A stretch of 17,282 nt of DNA from Streptomyces sp. NRRL WC-3549. Lineage in GTDB: Bacteria > Actinomycetota > Actinomycetes > Streptomycetales > Streptomycetaceae. Location of the stretch: assembly GCF_000721935.1 (NCBI RefSeq), contig NZ_KL585400.1, forward strand, positions 103,099 through 120,380, written 5' to 3'. Below are positions 6,810-13,287 of the stretch, in pieces (the first letter of the stretch is position 1; every line of letters starts with the position of its first letter). The position numbers were made by a program, and so were the translations under genes. The notes under the pieces are model-generated. The model was not told the DNA's origin, made no database searches, and worked only from the letters and a program-made list of their open reading frames with translations.

Positions 6810-7898
6810 TCACCCCAGCCTCACACGGTCACTGTCACCGTCCGACAGGAACAGCGCCAGCTCCCCGCCCTCCTCCAGCACGGCGGCACGTTCGGCCCGG
6901 CTGAATCCGCGCAGCGGAGCGACGTCCACCGTCCCCGCGTCCACGGTCCAGGTCGCGCCGACCCGGCCGTCGACCAGCACCATGCGCGCGCCCTCCACCG
7001 ACAGGCCCCGGTGCGCGTCGTCGATGATCCGGGAACGGTCCTGGTAGCCGAGGACCGCGTTGTCGAAGGCAGGCAGGAAACGCACCGGCGCCGGTGTGTC
7101 CGGGTCCGGGCGCGGTGCGTCGGGCAGGTCGAGCAGTTCCCGGCCGCGCCCGTCCCGGAAGGAGACCAGCCGGTCCCGGACCGCCTTCACCGCGGCGGGC
7201 AGTCCGGCGAGCCCGCACCAGGCCCGCAGGTCGGCCGAGGCCGCGGGGCCGTACGCCGCCAGATAGCGGAGCACCAGGGCCTCCCCCGCCGCGTCGGCCC
7301 CCGGCGGGCCGGGCGGATCCGGCTCACGGCCCACCCAGTGGGCGAGCGGCCGGTTGCGCACCCCCGCCCTCACCCGCCACAGCCCGCGCGGCGGCACCTG
7401 GACCATCGGGACCAGGGCGGCGACCGCCATCTCCCCCAGCGCCCGGCGGCCCGGTTCGGGCCAGCGGTCGGCGAGCGCGCCCGCGATCTCGGTCATCGTG
7501 CGGGGTTCGCCGTCCGCCACCAGGGCGCGGACCGCCGCCGCGAGCGCGTCGAGGTCCACCCCCTCCAGCTCACGCCGGTAGACCCCCAGCACGCGCTGCC
7601 GCAGCATCGCGTCGTGACGGGACCGCCAGGCCAGGGCGTCGTCGGCGGTGACGAGGTGGACGGTGCGGCGCATCAGATGGGTGCGCACGACGCGCCGCCC
7701 GGTGAGCAGGCCGTCCAGATCCGCCGGTGCGAAGCCGCGCAGCCGGGACCAGAGCCCGGTGAAGGGCTCCTGCGGCTCCTGCGCCTGGAGACCGCACAGG
7801 TGCGCGACGGCGTCCAGGGGAGGGAGTTCCGCGCGGTCGAGGAGCAACTGCCGGGCGAGCGCGGCCCGGTTGAGCGCCCGCGTGTCCAGGGTGGTCAC
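6810..7898 (-). CDS. AlkZ-like winged-helix DNA glycosylase
   Basis: A 362-residue member of the winged-helix DNA-binding (HTH_42) family, which includes the Streptomyces glycosylase AlkZ. The diagnostic QxQ is present as Gln38-Ala-Gln40 in LCGLQAQEPQ; in characterised AlkZ-like enzymes these glutamines act in excision of bulky or crosslinked alkylpurines. The winged-helix modules follow, with MRRTVHLVTADDALAW, the VPPRGLWR segment and the C-terminal beta region ending near residue 350. The length is close to that of AlkZ. The GTG start at 7898 overlaps the VOC gene stop by 4 nt (GTGA), so the two are coupled; an upstream open extension runs into the VOC gene and is not real. Which lesion it repairs cannot be told from sequence. 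Confidence 0.8.
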   Translation of the reverse strand: MTTLDTRALNRAALARQLLLDRAELPPLDAVAHLCGLQAQEPQEPFTGLWSRLRGFAPADLDGLLTGRRVVRTHLMRRTVHLVTADDALAWRSRHDAMLRQRVLGVYRRELEGVDLDALAAAVRALVADGEPRTMTEIAGALADRWPEPGRRALGEMAVAALVPMVQVPPRGLWRVRAGVRNRPLAHWVGREPDPPGPPGADAAGEALVLRYLAAYGPAASADLRAWCGLAGLPAAVKAVRDRLVSFRDGRGRELLDLPDAPRPDPDTPAPVRFLPAFDNAVLGYQDRSRIIDDAHRGLSVEGARMVLVDGRVGATWTVDAGTVDVAPLRGFSRAERAAVLEEGGELALFLSDGDSDRVRLG

Positions 7899-8317
7899 CC
7901 GGCGTACCCGCTCGCCACGTCCAGGACCCAGACCACGCCGTACCGGTCCTTGAGCATGCCGTAGAGCGGGGCCCACGCGGAGGGCCCCAGCGGCTGGACG
8001 ACGCTCGCCCCCGCCGAGAGCCCCTCCCAGTACGCCGTCACCTCCGCCGCGTCCTCGCCGCGCACGGAGACGAAGAAGGAGTTCTCGCCCCGGTCGTACG
8101 GCAGCCGCGCGGGCACGTCGTAGGCCATGACGCGGAAACCGTTCTCCGCCGCCACCTGGCCCCACATCACCTGGTCCGCCTCGTCGGGACCACCGGTGGC
8201 CCCGGCGTCCTTGTAGGTGACGACGGCGAGGTCGCCGCCGAACACCGAGTGGTAGAAGTCGAGCGCGGCGCGCGCCTCGCCCCGGAAGTTCAGATGGGTC
8301 GTGGTCGTGACGGACAT
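7895..8317 (-). CDS. VOC family (PhnB/YjdN-like) protein
   Basis: A 140-residue glyoxalase/bleomycin-resistance-fold protein of the PhnB subgroup. It has the typical start (THLNFRGEARAALDFYHSVFGG), the SVRGEDAAEVTAYWEGLSAG helix, and the end motif MLKDRYGVVWVLDV. Members are small dimeric metalloproteins or drug-binding proteins with varied roles; substrate prediction is not possible. The start at 8317 is fixed by AAGGAG eight bases upstream. The stop overlaps the AlkZ-like gene by 4 nt. It diverges from a WYL regulator 140 bp away, an arrangement in which the regulator often controls its neighbour. Confidence 0.85.
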   Translation of the reverse strand: MSVTTTTHLNFRGEARAALDFYHSVFGGDLAVVTYKDAGATGGPDEADQVMWGQVAAENGFRVMAYDVPARLPYDRGENSFFVSVRGEDAAEVTAYWEGLSAGASVVQPLGPSAWAPLYGMLKDRYGVVWVLDVASGYAG

Positions 8318-8334
8318 GTGGTGGCTCCTTGCCC

Positions 8335-8393
8335 CGGTCGCGGTCCAGCGGTCGCCGGTCCCTCGGTCGCAGGCCACGCGGTCGCGTCCTGCG
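8335..8393. repeat. Four tandem ~15-bp direct repeats upstream of the VOC gene
   Basis: CGGTCGC occurs at 8335-8341, 8349-8355, 8364-8370 and 8379-8385, a period of 14, 15 and 15 bp. The bases between copies are related (GGTCCAG, CGGTCCCT, AGGCCACG, GTCCTGC), so this is an imperfect tandem array rather than chance recurrence of one word. It occupies the promoter or leader region of the VOC gene. Function unknown: a binding array or a replication-slippage product. Confidence 0.65.
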
Positions 8394-8413
8394 GTGCGCC
8401 CCACACTCGCAGG

Positions 8414-8440
8414 GGTAGCGGTCAGGGTGTGGCCGCTACC
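8414..8440. promoter_or_regulatory. Inverted repeat, candidate WYL operator
   Basis: GGTAGCGG (8414-8421) and its exact complement CCGCTACC (8433-8440) are separated by 11 nt. Arm centres are about 19 bp apart, near two helical turns, as expected for a dimeric regulator. It lies 17 bp before the WYL gene start and about 100 bp before the VOC gene start. Confidence 0.5.
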
Positions 8441-8457
8441 GGGGGCAGCATGGAGGC

Positions 8458-9438
8458 ATGCCGAAGACCTCAGCCCGACTGCTCGCGCTGCTGTCCCTGC
8501 TCCAGGTCCGCCGGGACTGGCCGGGGGCGCTGCTGGCGGAGCGGCTGGACGTCAGCCCCCGCACGGTACGCCGTGACGTGGACCGCCTGCGCGAACTGGG
8601 CTACCCGGTCGCGGCCTCCAAGGGGCCGGAGGGCGGATACCGGCTGAAGGCGGGCGCCGAGCTGCCCCCGCTGCTCTTCGACGACGAACAGGCCGTCGCG
8701 CTCGCCCTCGCGCTCCAGGCCGTCCCGGCCACCGGCGCCGGGGTCGAGGAGGCCGCGGCCCGCGCGCTGACGACCATCCGGCAGGTCATGCCCGCACGGC
8801 TGCGCCACCGGGTCGACGCCCTCCAGGTCACGGCGGTCTCCACGGACGCGACCGGCCGGGGCCCACGGGTCGGCAGCCGGACCCTCATGGCGATCGGCGC
8901 CGCCGTCCACGCCCGCGAGGTGCTGCGCTTCGACCACACCGGAAGCGACACACCCCGCCGCGCGGAGCCCCACCACCTCGTCGCCTACGCGGGCCGCTGG
9001 TACCTGGTCGCCTGGGACCTCGACCGCGAGGACTGGCGCACCTTCCGCGCCGACCGGATCACCCCGCGCGTCCCCACCGGCCCCCGTTTCGTCCCGCGCG
9101 AGGTACCGGGCGGGGACGTCGCGTCCTTCGTGGCCGGCCGGTTCCGGGGCGCCGAGGCCCCCGGGGACTGGCCCTGCCGCGGCGAGGTGGTCCTCCACGC
9201 GCCCGCCACGGCCGTGGCCCCCTACGTCCGGGACGGGCTCGTCGAGGAACTCGGACCCGACCGCTGCCGCCTCCTCCTGGGCTCCTGGTCCTGGACCGCC
9301 CTGGCCGCCGGACTCGGCAGGTTCGACGCCGACATCGAGGCCGTCGGACCGGACGAACTGCGGGACGCCTTCACCCGGCTGGCCCGGCGGTACGCCGACG
9401 CGGCGACGGCCCACCGGCCCCCGGCGCCCGGACCGTGA
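8458..9438 (+). CDS. WYL domain-containing transcriptional regulator (YafY family)
   Basis: A 326-residue regulator. Residues 1-62 form a winged helix of the HTH_11 type: RLLALLSLLQ, the recognition helix region LDVSPRTVRRDVDRLRELGY, and a wing ending EGGYRL. The WYL domain begins about 140, with the signature WYL at 181-183 in GRWYLVAWD and the following WRTFRADRI strand. A C-terminal WCX-like part follows. WYL domains bind nucleic-acid or nucleotide-type ligands, and several members respond to DNA damage. The ATG at 8458 has GGAGG only one base away and a CAGCAT box six bases upstream, so it may be leaderless. It is divergent from the VOC and AlkZ-like genes, its probable targets. Confidence 0.85.
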   Translation: MPKTSARLLALLSLLQVRRDWPGALLAERLDVSPRTVRRDVDRLRELGYPVAASKGPEGGYRLKAGAELPPLLFDDEQAVALALALQAVPATGAGVEEAAARALTTIRQVMPARLRHRVDALQVTAVSTDATGRGPRVGSRTLMAIGAAVHAREVLRFDHTGSDTPRRAEPHHLVAYAGRWYLVAWDLDREDWRTFRADRITPRVPTGPRFVPREVPGGDVASFVAGRFRGAEAPGDWPCRGEVVLHAPATAVAPYVRDGLVEELGPDRCRLLLGSWSWTALAAGLGRFDADIEAVGPDELRDAFTRLARRYADAATAHRPPAPGP

Positions 9439-9467
9439 ACGCCGGCCCCCGGCACCCGGACCGTGAA
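9414..9467. repeat. Tandem 26-bp duplication across the WYL stop codon
   Basis: Bases 9414-9439 recur at 9442-9467 with a single change (G9426 to A9454), a period of 28. Copy 1 includes the TGA stop (9436-9438) and copy 2 lies in the gap before hemB. It looks like a recent slippage duplication. Confidence 0.75.
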
Positions 9468-9518
9468 GCGACGGCGAGCGGCGCCGGGCTCGCCCCCGCC
9501 CCCGCAAGGGCCCCCGGA

Positions 9519-10520
9519 TCAGCCCCGCGCGGTCAGCCGCTGCGCGACCTCCGTCGCCCAGTACGTCAGGATCATCTGCGCGCCCGCGCGCCGGATGCCC
9601 AGCAGGCTCTCCATGATCGCCGCGTCCCGGTCGATCCAGCCCTTCTCCGCGGCGGCCTCGATCATCGCGTACTCGCCGCTGATCTGGTACGCCGCCACCG
9701 GCACGTCCACCGCGTCCGCGACCTTGGCCAGGATGTCCAGGTACGGGCCGGCCGGCTTGACCATGACCATGTCGGCGCCCTCCTCCAGGTCGAGCGCCAG
9801 CTCGCGCAGCGACTCGCGGATGTTCGCCGGGTCCTGCTGGTACGTCTTGCGGTCGCCCCGCAGCGAGGAGCCGACCGCCTCACGGAACGGGCCGTAGAAG
9901 GCGGAGGAGTACTTCGCGGTGTACGCGAGGATCGACACGTCCTCGTGCCCCGTCTGGTCCAGCGCGTCGCGGACCACCCCGACCTGGCCGTCCATCATCC
10001 CGCTGGGGCCCACCACATGGGCGCCCGCGTCGGCCTGGACCTGGGCCATCTCGGCGTACCGCTCCAGGGTGGCGTCGTTGTCCACACGGCCGTCCCCGGT
10101 GAGCACCCCGCAGTGGCCGTGGTCGGTGTACTCGTCCAGGCACAGGTCGGACATGACCACCAGGTCGTCGCCCACCTCTTCCCGGACCGCGCGCAGACCG
10201 ACCTGGAGGATGCCGTCCGGATCGGTGCCCGCCGTACCGCGGGCGTCCTTCTTCTCGTCCAGCGGGACCCCGAAGAGCATGATCCCGGAGACCCCGGCCG
10301 CGACCGCGTCGACCGCGGCCTTCCGCAGGGTGTCCACGGTGTGCTGCCGCACGCCCGGCATGGCCGAGATGTCGACCGGGGCGTCGATGCCCTCCCGCAC
10401 GAACGCGGGCAGGATCAGGTTCGCGGGGTCGAGCCGGGTCTCGGCGACCATGCGCCGCATGACGGGGGTCGTCCGCAGCCGCCGGGGGCGGGAGCCGGGG
10501 AAGTTTCCGTACACAGTCAT
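9519..10520 (-). CDS. hemB: Delta-aminolevulinic acid dehydratase (porphobilinogen synthase)
   Basis: 333 residues. Condenses two 5-aminolevulinates to porphobilinogen, the second committed heme step, in the cytosol as an octamer. Both Schiff-base lysines are present: Lys203 in [15 protein letters not shown] and Lys255 in [13 protein letters not shown]. The metal site segment reads [14 protein letters not shown] (Cys127, Asp129, Cys137), a mix of the zinc-type three-Cys and the Asp-type patterns. The ATG at 10520 has AAGGA directly touching it, and TAACCT six bases upstream suggests a leaderless message; an alternative GTG at 10514 would give the AAGGA normal spacing. The gene follows hemD but is separated by a T-tract terminator, so it is probably its own unit. 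Confidence 0.95.
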   Translation of the reverse strand: MTVYGNFPGSRPRRLRTTPVMRRMVAETRLDPANLILPAFVREGIDAPVDISAMPGVRQHTVDTLRKAAVDAVAAGVSGIMLFGVPLDEKKDARGTAGTDPDGILQVGLRAVREEVGDDLVVMSDLCLDEYTDHGHCGVLTGDGRVDNDATLERYAEMAQVQADAGAHVVGPSGMMDGQVGVVRDALDQTGHEDVSILAYTAKYSSAFYGPFREAVGSSLRGDRKTYQQDPANIRESLRELALDLEEGADMVMVKPAGPYLDILAKVADAVDVPVAAYQISGEYAMIEAAAEKGWIDRDAAIMESLLGIRRAGAQMILTYWATEVAQRLTARG

Positions 10521-10526
10521 CCTTCG

Positions 10527-10532
10527 AGGTTA
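10527..10532 (-). promoter_or_regulatory. hemB -10 box
   Basis: TAACCT on the minus strand, six bases before the hemB ATG, implies transcription starting at the start codon. No convincing -35 is seen (TAAGCC at 17-bp spacing). Confidence 0.35.
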
Positions 10533-10547
10533 GACCCGTACACATCA

Positions 10548-10566
10548 CCGGCTTACCGACAGCCGG
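10548..10566. promoter_or_regulatory. Small inverted repeat upstream of hemB
   Basis: CCGGCT (10548-10553) and AGCCGG (10561-10566) flank 7 nt, 28-46 bp before the hemB start and around the expected -35. It could be an operator, but six-base GC arms also occur by chance. Confidence 0.25.
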
Positions 10567-10571
10567 CCCGG

Positions 10572-10615
10572 AAAAAGGGGGAGGCCCGGCCGCTCCACCA
10601 GGAAGCGACCGGGCC
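10572..10615 (-). terminator. Rho-independent-type terminator after hemD
   Basis: Read on the minus strand: a 12-bp stem with one mismatch (10604-10615 paired with 10583-10594), loop of 9 nt, then CTCCCCC and TTTTT (10572-10576). It starts about 20 bp after the hemD stop and separates the rex-hemACD transcript from hemB. Confidence 0.75.
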
Positions 10616-10636
10616 CCGCGCACGCCGCACCGACCG

Positions 10637-12304
10637 TCAGGTCGTCGTCCGGCGCCGTCTCGCACCCGGGCGGCGCTCGCTCGGACGCGTCACCGGGTCA
10701 CCGGCCTCCTTCGCCGCGTCCCGGCGCTGCGCGCCGAAGTCCGCCAGCGCCTGGGCCAGCCGGTGGACCGACGGCTCCGGGGACAGGACGTCCACCCGCA
10801 GGCCGTGCTCCTCCGCCGTCTTGGCCGTCGCCGGGCCGATGCACGCGATCACCGTCACGTTGTGCGGCTTGCCCGCGATGCCGACCAGGTTGCGCACGGT
10901 CGAGGACGAGGTGAACAGCACCGCGTCGAACCCGCCGCCCTTGATCGCCTCACGGGTCTCGGCCGGCGGCGGCGAGGCGCGCACCGTGCGGTACGCGGTC
11001 ACGTCGTCGACCTCCCAGCCCAGCTCGATCAGCCCGGCCACCAGGGTCTCCGTGGCGATGTCCGCACGCGGCAGGAACACCCGGTCGATCGGGTCGAAGA
11101 CCGGATCGTACGGCGGCCAGTCGTCCAGCAGACCGGCGGCCGACTGCTCCCCGGACGGCACCAGGTCCGGCTTCACCCCGAAGTCGATCAGCGCGGTGGC
11201 GGTCTGCTCACCGACGGCCGCGACCTTGATCCCGGCGAAGGCGCGGGCGTCGAGCCCGTACTCCTCGAACTTCTCCCGCACGGCCTTGACCGCGTTGACC
11301 GAGGTGAAGGCGATCCACTCGTACCGGCCCGTCACCAGCCCCTTGACCGCGCGCTCCATCTGCTGGGGCGTCCGCGGCGGCTCGACGGCGATCGTCGGGA
11401 CCTCGTGCGGCACCGCACCGTACGAGCGCAGCTGGTCGGAGAGCGACGCCGCCTGCTCCTTCGTACGCGGCACGAGCACCTTCCAGCCGAACAGCGGCTT
11501 CGACTCGAACCACGACAGCTGGTCACGCTGGGCGGCGGAGCTGCGCTCCCCGACCACGGCTATCACCGGCCGGTGCCCCTCCGGGGACGGGAGGACCTTG
11601 GCCTGCTTCAGCACCTGGCCGATCGTCCCGAGCGTGGCCGTCCAGGTGCGCTGGCGCGTCGTCGTCCCGGCCACGGTCACCGTCATCGGGGTGTCCGGCT
11701 TGCGGCCCGCCGACACCAGCTCCCCGGCGGCCGCGGCCACCGAGTCCAGCGACGTCGACACCACGGCCGTCGCGTCGCTCGCGCCGACCTCGGACCAGCA
11801 ACGGTCCGAGGCGGTACGGGCGTCCACGAAGCGCACGTCGGCGCCCTGGGCGTCCCGCAGCGGCACACCGGCGTACGCGGGCACCCCCACGGCGTTCGCC
11901 ACACCGGGCACCACCTCGAAGGGGACACCCGCGGCGGCGCAGGCGAGCATCTCCGCGCCCGCGTCGCCGTCCATGCCGGGGTCGCCGCTGACGGCACGGA
12001 CGACCCGCCTGCCGCCCTTCACGCCCTCCATGACAAGATTGACCGCATCCCTGAGAACGGGTACCCCGGCGGCTGTTGACGAGGTGTCAACTACCGTCAT
12101 CTCAGGCGTGCTCACTCCCGCCCGGGCATGGCCGCGAACGACGTCGAGCACGTCCGGCTCGGCGACAAGGACGTCCGCGCTCGCGAGCGCCTCGACAGCG
12201 CGCAGAGTCAGCAGTCCCGGGTCGCCGGGACCGGCGCCGAGGAAGGTGACGTGCCCTGAGGACAGGACAGGGAAGTCGGATACGACGGGGCCGGTGGGGC
12301 TCAA
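10637..12304 (-). CDS. hemD: Uroporphyrinogen-III synthase fused to a SUMT-like methylase domain
   Basis: 555 residues, two halves. The C-terminal domain (from about 271, LFGWKVLVPRTKEQA, to about 510) is uroporphyrinogen-III synthase, which closes hydroxymethylbilane with inversion of ring D; typical pieces are AFTSVNAV and VLFTSSSTVRNL. The N-terminal half (about 17-260) has the tetrapyrrole methylase fold with GAGPGDPGLLTL (23-34) and VVPGVANAV (131-139), but SGDPGMDG replaces the usual GDPFVFGRG motif and the THR motif is absent, so activity as uroporphyrinogen methylase is doubtful. The start is TTG at 12304, overlapping the hemC stop by 4 nt (TTGA), with GGGGGAG about nine bases upstream; longer open extensions run antisense-like through hemC. 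The Arg-rich tail is unusual but common in streptomycetes. Confidence 0.92.
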   Translation of the reverse strand: MSPTGPVVSDFPVLSSGHVTFLGAGPGDPGLLTLRAVEALASADVLVAEPDVLDVVRGHARAGVSTPEMTVVDTSSTAAGVPVLRDAVNLVMEGVKGGRRVVRAVSGDPGMDGDAGAEMLACAAAGVPFEVVPGVANAVGVPAYAGVPLRDAQGADVRFVDARTASDRCWSEVGASDATAVVSTSLDSVAAAAGELVSAGRKPDTPMTVTVAGTTTRQRTWTATLGTIGQVLKQAKVLPSPEGHRPVIAVVGERSSAAQRDQLSWFESKPLFGWKVLVPRTKEQAASLSDQLRSYGAVPHEVPTIAVEPPRTPQQMERAVKGLVTGRYEWIAFTSVNAVKAVREKFEEYGLDARAFAGIKVAAVGEQTATALIDFGVKPDLVPSGEQSAAGLLDDWPPYDPVFDPIDRVFLPRADIATETLVAGLIELGWEVDDVTAYRTVRASPPPAETREAIKGGGFDAVLFTSSSTVRNLVGIAGKPHNVTVIACIGPATAKTAEEHGLRVDVLSPEPSVHRLAQALADFGAQRRDAAKEAGDPVTRPSERRPGARRRRTTT

Positions 12305-13287
12305 AGTGCTCGCTCCCCCATAAGACCGGCCGCACCCTTGGCGAGCATCCCGGCCGCGAGTTCGCGTCCGAAGGCCGCCGCGTCGTCGGGCGACGTGGGA
12401 GCGGAACCGGTGATGGACAGCTGCACCAGGGAAGCGCCGTCGGTGGAACCGACGACACCGCGCAGGCGCAGTTCGTTGACAGTCTGGCCGTCGCCCTGGA
12501 GGTCGGCCAGCGCACCCACGGGTGCGGAACAGCCGGCCCCCAGGGCGGCGAGCAGGGCGCGCTCGGCGGTCACGGCGGCCCGGGTGTGCGGGTCGTCGAG
12601 CTCGGCGAGTGCGGCGGCGAGCTCGGTGCTGCCTTGAGCACACTCGATCGCCAGTGCTCCCTGACCGGGAGCGGGCAGGATGGTGTCGGTCGACAGGAAG
12701 TCGGTCACCTCACCGGTCCGGCCCAGACGGCTGAGACCGGCCGCGGCGAGTACCACCGCGTCCAGCTCTCCGCTCCGTACGAAATTGATACGCGTGTCGA
12801 CGTTGCCACGGATCGCCACGGTCTCTATGTCGAGGCCGTGCGCGCGGGCGTACGCGTTGAGCTGCGCCATCCGGCGCGGCGACCCGGTGCCGATGCGGGC
12901 ACCGGACGGCAGCTGCGCGAACGTCAGCCCGTCCCGCGCCACCAGGGCGTCACGGGGGTCCTCGCGCTCCGGCACGGCGGCCAGCACCAGGGCGTCCGGC
13001 TGGGCGGTCGGCAGGTCCTTCAGCGAGTGGACGGCGAAGTCCACCTCGCCGCGCGCCAGCGCCTCGCGCAGGGCGGCGACGAACACACCGGTCCCGCCGA
13101 TCTGTGCCAGGTGCTCGCGGGAGACGTCTCCGTACGTGGTGATCTCGACGAGCTCGACGGCACGCCCGGTCACCTCACGGACCGCATCAGCGACCATGCC
13201 GGACTGCGCCATGGCGAGCTTGCTGCGCCGGGTGCCGAGCCGCAGCGGCTTGGTGGTGTCCCCGCCCAGGGGTGAGTAGTCGGTCAT
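12301..13287 (-). CDS. hemC: Hydroxymethylbilane synthase (porphobilinogen deaminase)
   Basis: 328 residues. Polymerises four porphobilinogens to hydroxymethylbilane, the substrate of the HemD encoded next. The dipyrromethane-cofactor cysteine is Cys253 (ALGAGCSAPVGA) and the catalytic aspartate is Asp91 in HSLKDLPTAQP. Other conserved parts are LRLGTRRSKLAMAQ (16-29), IGTGSPRRMAQL (132-143), IRGNVDTRI and LPAPGQGALAIE. Length is slightly above the usual 310 because of a short N-terminal extension. The ATG overlaps the hemA stop by 4 nt (ATGA) and the stop overlaps hemD, so it is translationally coupled on both sides within the Rex-controlled operon. Confidence 0.97.
   Translation of the reverse strand: MTDYSPLGGDTTKPLRLGTRRSKLAMAQSGMVADAVREVTGRAVELVEITTYGDVSREHLAQIGGTGVFVAALREALARGEVDFAVHSLKDLPTAQPDALVLAAVPEREDPRDALVARDGLTFAQLPSGARIGTGSPRRMAQLNAYARAHGLDIETVAIRGNVDTRINFVRSGELDAVVLAAAGLSRLGRTGEVTDFLSTDTILPAPGQGALAIECAQGSTELAAALAELDDPHTRAAVTAERALLAALGAGCSAPVGALADLQGDGQTVNELRLRGVVGSTDGASLVQLSITGSAPTSPDDAAAFGRELAAGMLAKGAAGLMGERAL

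Noticed and set aside
7899..8165. N-terminal extension of the AlkZ-like gene
   Set aside because: It lies inside the VOC gene in another frame and reads as Gly/Arg-rich noise; the GTG at 7898 with the 4-nt overlap is the sensible start.
8335..8393. CRISPR array
   Set aside because: The repeated unit is about 15 bp with no unique spacers, so it is a tandem repeat and not a CRISPR.
9435..12323. A 962-codon open frame on the plus strand opposite hemB and hemD
   Set aside because: It runs antisense to two clear heme genes, its translation is Arg/Ser/Thr/Pro low-complexity with no domain pattern, and long antisense frames are normal at this GC content.
12305..12643. 113-codon upstream extension of hemD
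   Set aside because: It overlaps hemC and is Arg-rich nonsense; the methylase-fold sequence begins just after the TTG at 12304.
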